NCBI GenBank assembly: GCA_034933685.1
Contig: JAYFNB010000017.1
Coordinates: 310,001 to 374,000, forward strand
DNA: 64,000 nucleotides
From: UBA8514 sp034933685
GTDB taxonomy: Bacteria > Bacillota > Clostridia > Lachnospirales > Anaerotignaceae
Direction of reading: 5' to 3'
The position numbers and the translations under genes were made by a program. Below, piece by piece: positions 50,719 through 59,480 of this stretch (the stretch's first letter is position 1; each line of letters begins with the position of its first letter). The notes beneath the pieces are model-generated. The model was not told the origin of the DNA. It did not search any database and was given only the letters and a program-made list of their open reading frames with translations.

Positions 50719-52166
50719 TATTTCAACTCTCTTATAAGTCGTTCTCTAAGAACGAATAAATCTTCCGATAAATCCACAGGGACAATGTGTGGGTTAGCAA
50801 GTCGCTTGTGTTCATCCCATAAAGTATCCAGTTCCTTCATTGCATATTGGCGTATTTCCATGGTTTTTGGTGAAGTGTAAACGCACTTCCCGTTAATGAA
50901 AATAGGCTCAAGAAGTTCACGAAGGTAATATGTTCCAGGTTCAAGCTCCATATGTTTCCAAGTTGCTGTGTGGTCGAAAAGAGTAAGGGTTTTACTCTCG
51001 TCATAATTTTCATAATTAAGGGCAATAAGGTCTGCCTTAATTTTATTTGTAGCTTTGTCGTAAATACGTATTACTTTTTTTATTCCAGGTAATGTAACCT
51101 TTTGCGGATTGTTGGAAAGCTTAATTTTAGGCATAAACCGGCCAGTGCCGTCAGTTTCTGCCGCCAATTTGTATACACCGCCAAAGGCAGGGCAGTCATC
51201 AGAAGTAATAAGCTTTGTTCCAACGCCCCAAAGGGTGATTTTCGCACCCTGTAATTTAAGGCTGGCAATCAGGTTTTCGTCAAGATCGCTGGATGCACTT
51301 ATAATTGCGTCTTTAAAGCCAGCATCGTCTAACATTTGGCGCGCACGCTTAGAAATATAGGCAAGGTCACCGCTATCAAGTCGTATCCCATAGCCTGGAA
51401 GTTTATAGCCGGCTTCTTTCATTTCTTTAAAACATTGTATTGCGTTTGGCACACCTTGTTCAAGGGTGTTGTAGGTGTCTACCAACAGTATGCACGCATC
51501 TGGGAATTGCTTTGCATATGAGCGAAATGCATCCAATTCGTTGCTAAAACTCATAACCCAACTATGGGCATGGGTTCCCTTTACTGGCACATCAAAAAGT
51601 TTCCCTGTAAGCACGTTGCTTGTGCCAACACAGCCGCCAATTACAGCCGCCCTTGCACCATAAGTTCCTGCATCAGGGCCTTGGGCACGGCGTAAACCAA
51701 ATTCAAGTACGGGTTCACCTTCTGCAGCCCAAACAACACGGGATGCTTTAGTTGCAATAAGGCTTTGGTGATTAATTATGTTAAGCAATGCCGTTTCCAC
51801 AAGCTGTGCTTCCATTATTGGAGCACGCACCTGCAAAAGAGGTTCCATTGGAAAAACAACTGTACCTTCTGAAATGGCGTAAATATCACCTGTAAATTTA
51901 AAGTTTTTAAGATAATCAATAAAGTCGTCGGTAAAGATACCAAGGCTTTTAAGGTAGCTTAAATCAGTTTCAGAAAAATGAAGATTTTCAATGTATTCAA
52001 TAACTTGCGCAAGTCCGCAGGAAATGGCATAACCGCCATCAGAAGGATTATTTCTGTAGAATAGGTCAAATACTACTGTTTTGCTTTGTTGGGGTGATTT
52101 ATAGTACCCCTGCATCATTGTAAGTTCATAAAGGTCTGTAAGCAGAGACCAGTCTTGAATATCCAT
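50718..52166 (-). CDS. pncB: Nicotinate phosphoribosyltransferase
   Basis: A 482-residue NAD-salvage enzyme converting nicotinate to nicotinate mononucleotide. Seen: DLYELTMMQGYY near residue 11, FDLFYRNNPSDGGYAI near 29, FGLRRAQGPDAG near 157, GTHAHSWVMSF near 192, and GIRLDSGDLAYISK near 264. GGAG lies ahead of the ATG. Its stop codon is formed at the edge of repeat copy 3. It is convergent with phoU. Confidence 0.96.
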   Translation of the reverse strand: MDIQDWSLLTDLYELTMMQGYYKSPQQSKTVVFDLFYRNNPSDGGYAISCGLAQVIEYIENLHFSETDLSYLKSLGIFTDDFIDYLKNFKFTGDIYAISEGTVVFPMEPLLQVRAPIMEAQLVETALLNIINHQSLIATKASRVVWAAEGEPVLEFGLRRAQGPDAGTYGARAAVIGGCVGTSNVLTGKLFDVPVKGTHAHSWVMSFSNELDAFRSYAKQFPDACILLVDTYNTLEQGVPNAIQCFKEMKEAGYKLPGYGIRLDSGDLAYISKRARQMLDDAGFKDAIISASSDLDENLIASLKLQGAKITLWGVGTKLITSDDCPAFGGVYKLAAETDGTGRFMPKIKLSNNPQKVTLPGIKKVIRIYDKATNKIKADLIALNYENYDESKTLTLFDHTATWKHMELEPGTYYLRELLEPIFINGKCVYTSPKTMEIRQYAMKELDTLWDEHKRLANPHIVPVDLSEDLFVLRERLIRELK

Positions 52167-52185
52167 GTGTATATACTCCTTTTCG

Positions 52186-52222
52186 TATAAAATAACAACC
52201 TCACAATTTACTGCGAGGTTCG
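52186..52222 (-). terminator. Leader hairpin of pncB
   Basis: On the minus strand AACCTCGCA-GTAAAT-TGTGAGGTT followed by a loose T-rich stretch, between the pncB promoter and its ribosome site. It may be an attenuator; no known riboswitch motif is visible. Confidence 0.45.
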
Positions 52223-52253
52223 CAAAAATTCAACTTTTTTTTTATTGCTCACC

Positions 52254-52282
52254 ATTATACACTTATATTTTGACAAATTCAA
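52254..52282 (-). promoter_or_regulatory. Promoter for pncB
   Basis: On the minus strand, TTGAAT (52277-52282) and TATAAT (52254-52259) with a 17-base spacer. Confidence 0.72.
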
Positions 52283-52352
52283 ATAAAATAAACAATTAAC
52301 TGAAGTTTCTTAAAATAATTTTACGAAAGAACATGAAAAAAGAGGAAATCTC

Positions 52353-52381
52353 TTTACAAAATAATTTGCTTACTATATAAT
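52353..52381 (+). promoter_or_regulatory. Promoter for the ileS T-box transcript
   Basis: TTTACA at 52353-52358 and TATAAT at 52376-52381 with a 17-base spacer, immediately before the T-box leader. Confidence 0.8.
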
Positions 52382-52390
52382 ATTTATCGT

Positions 52391-52653
52391 TAAACACGTT
52401 GAAGAGGACAGTAGATATTTTTGAAGGGCAAAGCGAGACGGGGATAGTGAGAGCCTGTACTTAGTATAAAAATATTGAATATCACCCCTAAGTGGCAGTG
52501 GCGAAAAAATATTTTAGTAGTTACTGACGTTTTTCCTACGTTACATGGAAAGCGTAATTATAGTTACGCTATAAAGTGGGCATTATTTAATTAATGCCAA
52601 ATCAGGTGGTACCGCGTATTTACGCCCTGTTAATTTTAGCAGGGCGTTTTTTT
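52391..52653 (+). promoter_or_regulatory. T-box leader for isoleucine, upstream of ileS
   Basis: A canonical T-box riboswitch. Stem I carries the specifier ATC (52491-52493) in TGAATATCACCC; the T-box sequence AGGTGGTACCGCG is at 52604-52616; the terminator ACGCCCTG/CAGGGCGT with T-run is at 52622-52653. Uncharged tRNA-Ile would pair with the specifier and T-box to allow readthrough into ileS. Confidence 0.96.
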
Positions 52654-52720
52654 ATTTCAAATTTTAAGTTGCTTTTAAAATATTAAAATCAGCAGACAAT
52701 TTTTAAGGAGGAAAAATAGA

Positions 52721-55700
52721 ATGTACAACAAGGTTTCTACTAATTTAGACTTTGTTTCCAGAGAAGAAGAAGTTTTAAAGTTCTGGAAAGAAAATGACAT
52801 TTTCAAAAAAAGCACTGCAAACAGAGCGGGCTGTCCGAAATACACATGGTTTGACGGTCCGCCTACAGCCAACGGCAAGCCACATATTGGTCACGTTATC
52901 ACAAGAAGTGTAAAAGACATTATAACAAGATATCGTGTAATGAAGGGTTACGATGTTCTTCGTAAAGCTGGATGGGATACACATGGACTGCCTGTAGAGC
53001 TTGAGGTTGAAAAAATGCTTGGGCTTGACGGCAAACCTCAAATTGAGGAGTACGGAGTTGAGCCATTTATTCAGAAATGCAAGGAAAGCGTTTGGAAATA
53101 TAAAGGTGAATGGGAAGACATGAGCGACCGTGTTGCTTTCTGGGCGGACATGGAAGACCCTTATGTAACTTACCACAACAACTACATTGAAAGCGAATGG
53201 TGGGCTTTAAAGAAGATTTGGGAAAAAGGTCTTTTATACAAAGGGCATAAAATTGTGCCTTACTGCCCACGTTGCGGAACTTCACTTTCAAGCCACGAGG
53301 TTGCACAGGGATACAAGGATGTTAAAGAGCTTTCCGCTATTGCAAAGTTCAAAACAAGAGGAACTGAAAACGAATATATTCTTGCATGGACAACTACACC
53401 TTGGACACTTCCATCTAACGTAGCACTTGCAATGAATGCAAAAGAAACCTATGTAAAAATTAAAACAGGCGGCGAAATATATATTCTTGCAGAGGCACTT
53501 GTTAAGAAGGTTCTGGGCGAGGATACAGAATATGAGCTTATTGAAACAAAGAAGGGTGCAGATTACGCAGGCGTTCGCTATGAGCCACTTTTTGATTTTG
53601 TAAATGATGATGACAAGGGATTTAAGGTTGTAAATGACGACTACGTAACCCTTACAGATGGTACTGGTGTTGTTCATATTGCACCTGCTTTTGGTGAGGA
53701 TGATGCTCGCCTTGGCAGAGAAAACGGACTTCCTTTCCGCCAGTATGTAGACACACAAGGTCATTTTACAGCAGAGGTTGCACCTTGGGTTGGAACATTT
53801 GTTAAAGACGGTGACAAGCTTGTGCTTGAATATTTAAAGGGAAAAGGTACTCTTTTTGCGGCACTTCCTTTTGAACATAGCTACCCATTCTGTTGGAGAT
53901 GTGACACGCCACTTATTTACTATGCACGTGACACATGGTTTATTGAAATGACAAAGGTTCGTGACCAGCTTGTTGCAAACAACAGAACAATTAACTGGTA
54001 TCCTGATAACATTAAAGAAGGCCGTTTTGGAAACTTCCTTGAAAACGTTATTGACTGGGGTCTTAGCCGTGAGCGTTACTGGGGTACTCCACTTCCTGTT
54101 TGGGAATGTGAATGCGGACATCGCCACGTAATTGGCGGTATTGAAGAGTTGAAATCCATGAGTGATGACTGCCCAGAGGAAATTGAACTTCACAAGCCAT
54201 TTATTGACAAAGTACACATTAAATGCCCACAGTGTGGAAAGCAGATGACAAGGGTTTCAGAAGTTATTGACTGTTGGTTTGATTCTGGGGCTATGCCTTT
54301 TGCACAATGGCACTATCCGTTTGAAAACAAAGAGGTTTTTGAGTCACGTTTCCCTGCTGATTACATTACAGAAGCTATTGACCAAACTAGAGGCTGGTTC
54401 TACTCTCAGTTGGCTATTTCAACCTTGCTTTTTGAGCAAAGTGACTTTAAAAACTGTATTGTAATGGGTCACGTTTTAGATAAAAATGGTGTTAAAATGA
54501 GCAAGCACAAGGGTAATGTTGTAGACCCTTGGGACGTTATGAATAATCAGGGTGCAGACGCAATTCGCTGGTATTTCTATGTTAACAGTGCACCTTGGCT
54601 GCCATGCCGTTTTGACGGAGAAGCAGTTAGCGAACAGCAAAGAAAATTTATGGGCACACTTTGGAACACCTATGCGTTCTATGTGCTTTACGCAGAAATT
54701 GACCAGTTCGACCCAACAAAATTTGAGCTTGAGTATGATAAACTTGCGCCAATGGATAAATGGATTTTATCCAAGCTTAATACCCTTGTTAAGAGTGTTG
54801 ACACAGGTCTTGAAACCTATAAAATTACAGAGCCAGCAAGGGCTATGCAGGAGTTTGTGGATGAACTTAGTAACTGGTATGTAAGAAGAAGCCGTGAGCG
54901 TTTCTGGGGCAAGGATATGCCACAGGATAAGATTAATGCTTACATGACACTTTACACAGTGCTTGTAACTATGAGCAAGCTTGCAGCACCTTTTGTGCCT
55001 TATATTGTGGAAAGCATTTACGCAAATCTTGTTAAAAACTTTGATAAGAATGCGCCGGAAAGCGTTCATTTAACAGATTATCCTGTTGCAAACGAGACTT
55101 GGATTGATAAAGACCTTGAGGCAAACATGGATATGGTTCTTCAAATTGTTGTTAAAGGTCGTGCGGCAAGAAACACAGCTAACATCAAAAACCGTCAGCC
55201 AATTGGCACAATGTATGTAAAGGCTGAACAGGAGTTGCCTGAAATGTTTGTGGAAACAATTGCAGATGAGCTTAACATTAAAAATGTTGTGTTTACACAG
55301 GATACAGACAATTTTACAGGCTATAACCTTAAACCACAACTTAGAACTTTAGGGCCAAAATTTGGCAAGCTTGTGCCAAAAATTGGTCAGTACCTTGCTC
55401 AGTGTGATGGTAGTGCATACGTTGCCAAGTTTAAGGCTGGAAATACAGTTACATTTGAGGTTGAAGGAACAGAGGTTACTTTGGCTGAAAGTGACGTGCT
55501 TGTTGAAACCACTGAAAAAGCAGGTTTTGTTACAGAAGGCGACCTTAGAGTAACAGTTGTCCTTGATACTAACCTTACAGAAGAACTTATTGAAGAAGGC
55601 TTTGTGCGTGAAATTGTTAGTAAAATTCAAACAATGCGTAAGGAAGCAGACTTTGAAGTTACAGATAGAATTAAGGTTTATGTAATGGGTAATACAAAGG

Positions 55701-55840
55701 TTTCAGAAGTTGCGGCACGCAATGCAGATATGATTAAAAGCGATGTACTTGCAGATGATATGGTTTTTGACAAAACAGAAGGCTACACAAAGGAATGGAA
55801 TATTAACGGCGAAAAAGTAACACTTGCAGTACAAAAATAA
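52721..55840 (+). CDS. ileS: Isoleucyl-tRNA synthetase (type 2, eukaryote-like form)
   Basis: A 1039-residue class I synthetase. Seen: FWKENDIFKKS, the HIGH motif in KPHIGHVI near residue 51, GWDTHGLPVELEVEK near 89, a CP1 editing domain with TTPWTLPSNVA near 230, a zinc site C-E-C...CPQCGK, and KMSKHKGNVV near 595. Length over 1000 and these segments match the IleRS type 2 class rather than the ~920-residue type 1. AAGGAGG precedes the ATG. It is under a T-box. Confidence 0.97.
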   Translation: MYNKVSTNLDFVSREEEVLKFWKENDIFKKSTANRAGCPKYTWFDGPPTANGKPHIGHVITRSVKDIITRYRVMKGYDVLRKAGWDTHGLPVELEVEKMLGLDGKPQIEEYGVEPFIQKCKESVWKYKGEWEDMSDRVAFWADMEDPYVTYHNNYIESEWWALKKIWEKGLLYKGHKIVPYCPRCGTSLSSHEVAQGYKDVKELSAIAKFKTRGTENEYILAWTTTPWTLPSNVALAMNAKETYVKIKTGGEIYILAEALVKKVLGEDTEYELIETKKGADYAGVRYEPLFDFVNDDDKGFKVVNDDYVTLTDGTGVVHIAPAFGEDDARLGRENGLPFRQYVDTQGHFTAEVAPWVGTFVKDGDKLVLEYLKGKGTLFAALPFEHSYPFCWRCDTPLIYYARDTWFIEMTKVRDQLVANNRTINWYPDNIKEGRFGNFLENVIDWGLSRERYWGTPLPVWECECGHRHVIGGIEELKSMSDDCPEEIELHKPFIDKVHIKCPQCGKQMTRVSEVIDCWFDSGAMPFAQWHYPFENKEVFESRFPADYITEAIDQTRGWFYSQLAISTLLFEQSDFKNCIVMGHVLDKNGVKMSKHKGNVVDPWDVMNNQGADAIRWYFYVNSAPWLPCRFDGEAVSEQQRKFMGTLWNTYAFYVLYAEIDQFDPTKFELEYDKLAPMDKWILSKLNTLVKSVDTGLETYKITEPARAMQEFVDELSNWYVRRSRERFWGKDMPQDKINAYMTLYTVLVTMSKLAAPFVPYIVESIYANLVKNFDKNAPESVHLTDYPVANETWIDKDLEANMDMVLQIVVKGRAARNTANIKNRQPIGTMYVKAEQELPEMFVETIADELNIKNVVFTQDTDNFTGYNLKPQLRTLGPKFGKLVPKIGQYLAQCDGSAYVAKFKAGNTVTFEVEGTEVTLAESDVLVETTEKAGFVTEGDLRVTVVLDTNLTEELIEEGFVREIVSKIQTMRKEADFEVTDRIKVYVMGNTKVSEVAARNADMIKSDVLADDMVFDKTEGYTKEWNINGEKVTLAVQK

Positions 55841-55847
55841 TTGAGAA

Positions 55848-55885
55848 GAGGGCTTCGTGAATTTTATTTCATGCGGCCCTTTTTA
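55848..55885 (+). terminator. Intrinsic terminator after ileS
   Basis: Stem AGGGC...TGAA with TTTCA...GCCCT (bulged) and a five-T run. Confidence 0.78.
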
Positions 55886-56043
55886 AGTAAATTAAACATA
55901 TTTCTTCTGGATTTTAGGGCGTTTGCAACAAAAACAGTAGTATGTTAAACACAAATTGACAAAAAAGTATATGTAAAGCCGAAAAACTTCGGCATAATAT
56001 AGTATATATTTTATTTTGGCAATAATGTATAATAAGTACAGGT

Positions 56044-56071
56044 TTGCATTGGTACATATTTAATGTATAAG
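56044..56071 (+). promoter_or_regulatory. Possible promoter for panB
   Basis: TTGCAT at 56044-56049 and TATAAG at 56066-56071 with a 16-base spacer, 57 bases before the ATG. Confidence 0.45.
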
Positions 56072-56128
56072 CAACTTGTTTTTTTGTTAAGCTATTAAAA
56101 CATTCAATTTTCAAGGGGGATAAAGAAA

Positions 56129-56956
56129 ATGAAGAAGAAAATCACAGTACCAGAGATTATGGCAACAAAAAACAGCGACAAAAAGGTATCTATGGTAGCT
56201 TGCTACGATTTTATGTCAGCTACACTTGTTAACTTAAGTAAAGTTGACATGATACTTGTTGGTGACTCACTTGGCATGAACATGCTTGGTATGCACGGAA
56301 CAGTAGGCGTTACAGTTGACGATATGGTTTACCACATCAAAAACGTAGTTAAAGGTGCTCCTGAAACTTTTGTAGTTGGCGACATGCCATTTGGTGCTTA
56401 CAATGGCAACATTGACAAAGCTGTTGAAAATGCTACAAGAATTTTTGCTGAAGGCGGTTGTGACTGTGTTAAGATGGAAGGCGGAATGAACACTGTCCCT
56501 TACATCGAGGCAGTTGTTAAAGCTGGTATACCAGTTATGGGTCACATCGGTTTAACACCACAAACATCAGCTATGATGGGTGGTTTCAAAGTTCAGGGCA
56601 AGAGCAACGAAGCTGCTTTACACCTTGTTGAAACAGCAAAAGCTGTTGAAGCTGCAGGTGCTTTCCTTATCAACCTTGAAGGTATGCCTTCAGGCGTTGC
56701 TAAAAAAATTACAGAAACACTTAAAATACCTACAATGGGTATTGGTGCAGGCCCTCATTGCGATTCACAGGACCTTGTATGGCCAGACATCATGGGCATT
56801 AATGATTGGGTACCTAAATTTGCGAAAAAATATGCAGACCTTAGAACAGTTATCGTAGGCGCTCTTGACACATTTGCTGATGAAGTAAATACAGGCGCTT
56901 TCCCAACACCTGAGTATTCATACAACACAAAGGTTGAAGGCTTCGACGAAGACTAA
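56129..56956 (+). CDS. panB: 3-methyl-2-oxobutanoate hydroxymethyltransferase
   Basis: A 275-residue TIM-barrel enzyme of pantothenate synthesis, adding a hydroxymethyl group from methylene-tetrahydrofolate to ketoisovalerate. Seen: ACYDFMSA, the metal/substrate motif LVGDSLGMNMLGM near residue 41, VKMEGG near 112, MGHIGLTPQ near 135 and KVQGKS near 155. AAGGGGGAT precedes the ATG. It stands alone: panC and panD are not next to it. Codon choice resembles the highly expressed PFOR gene (many CTT, GCT, GTT, ACA). Confidence 0.93.
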   Translation: MKKKITVPEIMATKNSDKKVSMVACYDFMSATLVNLSKVDMILVGDSLGMNMLGMHGTVGVTVDDMVYHIKNVVKGAPETFVVGDMPFGAYNGNIDKAVENATRIFAEGGCDCVKMEGGMNTVPYIEAVVKAGIPVMGHIGLTPQTSAMMGGFKVQGKSNEAALHLVETAKAVEAAGAFLINLEGMPSGVAKKITETLKIPTMGIGAGPHCDSQDLVWPDIMGINDWVPKFAKKYADLRTVIVGALDTFADEVNTGAFPTPEYSYNTKVEGFDED

Positions 56957-56973
56957 TACAATTACAAAGTAAT

Positions 56974-57019
56974 AAAAAACGCTTTCTGTTGGGCTTATCT
57001 CAACTGAAAGCGTTTTTTT
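56974..57019. terminator. Bidirectional intrinsic terminator
   Basis: Stem AAACGCTTTCTGTTG with CAACTGAAAGCGTTT plus A- and T-runs on the outside, between convergent panB and DUF1015. Confidence 0.93.
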
Positions 57020-57024
57020 AAAAT

Positions 57025-58275
57025 TTAATTATCTAAAGAATGAATAAACAGTCCGCTTCTCAGCTTTGGCTCAAACCATGTGGATTTTGGCGGCATTATA
57101 AGGTTTGCATCCGCAACTTTCATAAGTTCCTCCATGGAAGTTGGGTACATAGAAAAGGCAACTGCCATTTCACCTGTATCTACTCTTCTTTCAAGCTCGC
57201 TTAAACCACGAATTCCGCCAATAAAATCTATACGGCTGTCAGTACGTACATCTTTTATGCCTAAAATAGGTATAAGCAAATCTTCCTGCAAAATTGATAC
57301 ATCAAGACTGCCCACTGGGTCAGATGGTATTTGCTCTGGGTCCGCATTGAGAATATACCACTTTCCTTTTAAGTACATTCCAAACTGATGTGGCATTTTG
57401 GGCTTAAAGCTGCCTTCATCAGTGTAAGGCATTATGTAAAATTTTTTAGAAAGCTTTTCAATGAATACGTCTGCTGTAAGACCGTTTAGGTCGGTTACAA
57501 CACGATTATAGTCCAGTATATTCAGCTGACTTGCTGGGAAAAGCACCGAAAGGTAATAGTTAAATTCCTCGTTACCAGAATAGTTTGGGTTTTCCTTACG
57601 GCGTTTAAGCCCTACCTTTACAGCAGATGCATTTCTATGGTGTCCGTCTGCAATATAAAAGTTTGCAATATCTTTAAATACGCTTTTAAGCTGAGAAATA
57701 ACATTTGTGTCTTCTATAACCCACACTGTATGACCAACTCTGTCAGATGAAACAAAGTCGTAAATAGGGGCATGATTAGCTACCCATTGGGTTATTATTT
57801 CATCTGCATTTTTTTCGCCCTTGTAGGCAAGAAAAATAGGACCTGTGTTGGCGTTGCAACAGTCAACATGGTTAATTCTGTCCTGCTCTTTATCTTCACG
57901 GGTAAGCTCGTGCTTTTTAATTGTGCCGTCTATATATTCATCTATGGCAGTGCAGGCAACAAGACCTGTTTGGCTGTGACCATTCATTGTAAGTCTATAG
58001 ATATAGAGGCATGGTGCCTCATCAGCCACAAGCGCTTTATCGTGAATTAACGAATTAAGGTTTTGGGCGGCTTTTTGGTATACAGCAGTGCTATAGTGGT
58101 CTGTTTCAATGGGAAGGTCGATTTCTGCTTTATCTACGTGTAAAAAAGATAATGGGTTGCCTTCAACCATTTGTCTAGCTTCTTCACTGCTCATAACATC
58201 GTATGGAAGTGCGGCTACATGTTTTGCATTTTCAGCAGTGGGTCGAATTGCCTTAAATTCTCTTATTGTTGCCAT
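57025..58275 (-). CDS. DUF1015 family protein of the serine operon
   Basis: A 416-residue protein of the DUF1015 family. The N-terminus has ALPYDVMSSEEAR (near residue 22) and NPLSFLHVDK; the centre has YIADGHHRNASA near residue 207, a conserved His-rich motif, and the C-terminus DFIGGIRGLSELERRVD near 348. It begins 14 bases after serA and is the third gene of a serine-T-box operon. No serB-type phosphatase is present in the window, so a role in serine or phosphoserine handling is a fair guess, but no catalytic activity can be read from sequence. Confidence 0.85.
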   Translation of the reverse strand: MATIREFKAIRPTAENAKHVAALPYDVMSSEEARQMVEGNPLSFLHVDKAEIDLPIETDHYSTAVYQKAAQNLNSLIHDKALVADEAPCLYIYRLTMNGHSQTGLVACTAIDEYIDGTIKKHELTREDKEQDRINHVDCCNANTGPIFLAYKGEKNADEIITQWVANHAPIYDFVSSDRVGHTVWVIEDTNVISQLKSVFKDIANFYIADGHHRNASAVKVGLKRRKENPNYSGNEEFNYYLSVLFPASQLNILDYNRVVTDLNGLTADVFIEKLSKKFYIMPYTDEGSFKPKMPHQFGMYLKGKWYILNADPEQIPSDPVGSLDVSILQEDLLIPILGIKDVRTDSRIDFIGGIRGLSELERRVDTGEMAVAFSMYPTSMEELMKVADANLIMPPKSTWFEPKLRSGLFIHSLDN

Positions 58276-58289
58276 ATGTACACCTCATT

Positions 58290-59465
58290 TTATTTTTCTC
58301 TAACAATTCTTGCCCTCACAACACCTGGCAGTTTTTTAAGCCCATCAATAAGGGTATCATTTTTACCGCAAAGTGAGTCAAGGTCTAAAATAGTATATGC
58401 CCAACCACCTTTAGATTTATTAAGCATGTTGTCAATGTTTAAGTTCTCTTTTGCAAAAAGTGCTGTTATTGAACCTACCATGTTTGGTACATTTTTGTGC
58501 GCAATAGTTACCCTTGCTTTACCTGTGTAAAGGGATTCGCAGTTAGGAAAGTTAACTGAATTTTTAATTGTTCCATATTTAAGGAAGGCTTTCAGTTCAA
58601 TAGCTGCCATCTCTGCACAGTTTTCTTCAGATTCTGGTGTTGAAGCACCTAAATGAGGAATTGCAAGTACGTTATCAAGGTTTAATACTTCTTCGCCAGG
58701 GAAGTCGGTTATGTACTTATCCAATGTTCCGTTAGCAAGAGCCTTTTTAAGTGCAGATGTTTCCACAAGACCACCACGGGCAAAATTAAGCAGACGAGCG
58801 CCACTTTTCATCATGTCGAATAGTTCATCGTTAAACATATTTTTTGTGCTGTCGTTAAGTGGAACATGCAATGTAACATAGTCGCACTGTGCAACGATTT
58901 GAGCAACGCTGTCAGCAAGTTCAACATCGCTTGAAATGCTCCAAGCTGAATAAACTGAAAGGTAAGGGTCGTAACCCATAACCTCCATGCCAAGAGATAC
59001 AGCAGCATTTGCAACCATAACACCAATTGCACCAAGACCGATTACACCAAGTTTTTTACCCTTAATTTCAGGGCCTGCAAACTGACCTTTTCCACTTTCA
59101 ACAAGTTTATCTATGTGTTCTTTGCCTTTAAGGCTTTTAGACCATTCAATTCCCTCAACAATTTTTCTTGAAGAAATAAGAATTCCTGTAAGTACAAGTT
59201 CTTTAACGGCATTGGCGTTTGCGCCAGGAGTGTTGAAAACAACAATACCCTTTTCGGCACATTGTTCTACAGGGATGTTGTTTGTGCCTGCACCGGCACG
59301 TGCAATTGCTAGAAGAGTTTCTGGTGCTTCATAGCTGTGCATGTCACCGCTTCTTACCATAATACCATCTGGGTTTTCCATTTTATCTGCAATTACAAAG
59401 TCTTTTGCCGGAAGTTTAACAAGTCCTTTTTCTGAAATTGAGTTAAGTGTTAATATATTATACAT
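58290..59465 (-). CDS. serA: D-3-phosphoglycerate dehydrogenase
   Basis: A 391-residue NAD-dependent dehydrogenase, the first enzyme of serine synthesis. Seen: RAGAGTNNIPVEQCAEKGIVVFNTPGANA near 75-100, the Rossmann loop GVIGLGAIGVMVA near 144, NFARGGLVE near 231, and IPHLGASTPESE near 272. A C-terminal ACT-like domain (RVTIAHKNVPNMVGSITALF) about 320-391 suggests serine feedback. AAGGAGAG precedes the ATG. It follows serC by 15 bases. Confidence 0.95.
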   Translation of the reverse strand: MYNILTLNSISEKGLVKLPAKDFVIADKMENPDGIMVRSGDMHSYEAPETLLAIARAGAGTNNIPVEQCAEKGIVVFNTPGANANAVKELVLTGILISSRKIVEGIEWSKSLKGKEHIDKLVESGKGQFAGPEIKGKKLGVIGLGAIGVMVANAAVSLGMEVMGYDPYLSVYSAWSISSDVELADSVAQIVAQCDYVTLHVPLNDSTKNMFNDELFDMMKSGARLLNFARGGLVETSALKKALANGTLDKYITDFPGEEVLNLDNVLAIPHLGASTPESEENCAEMAAIELKAFLKYGTIKNSVNFPNCESLYTGKARVTIAHKNVPNMVGSITALFAKENLNIDNMLNKSKGGWAYTILDLDSLCGKNDTLIDGLKKLPGVVRARIVREK

Positions 59466-59480
59466 TTTAATTTTCTCTCC

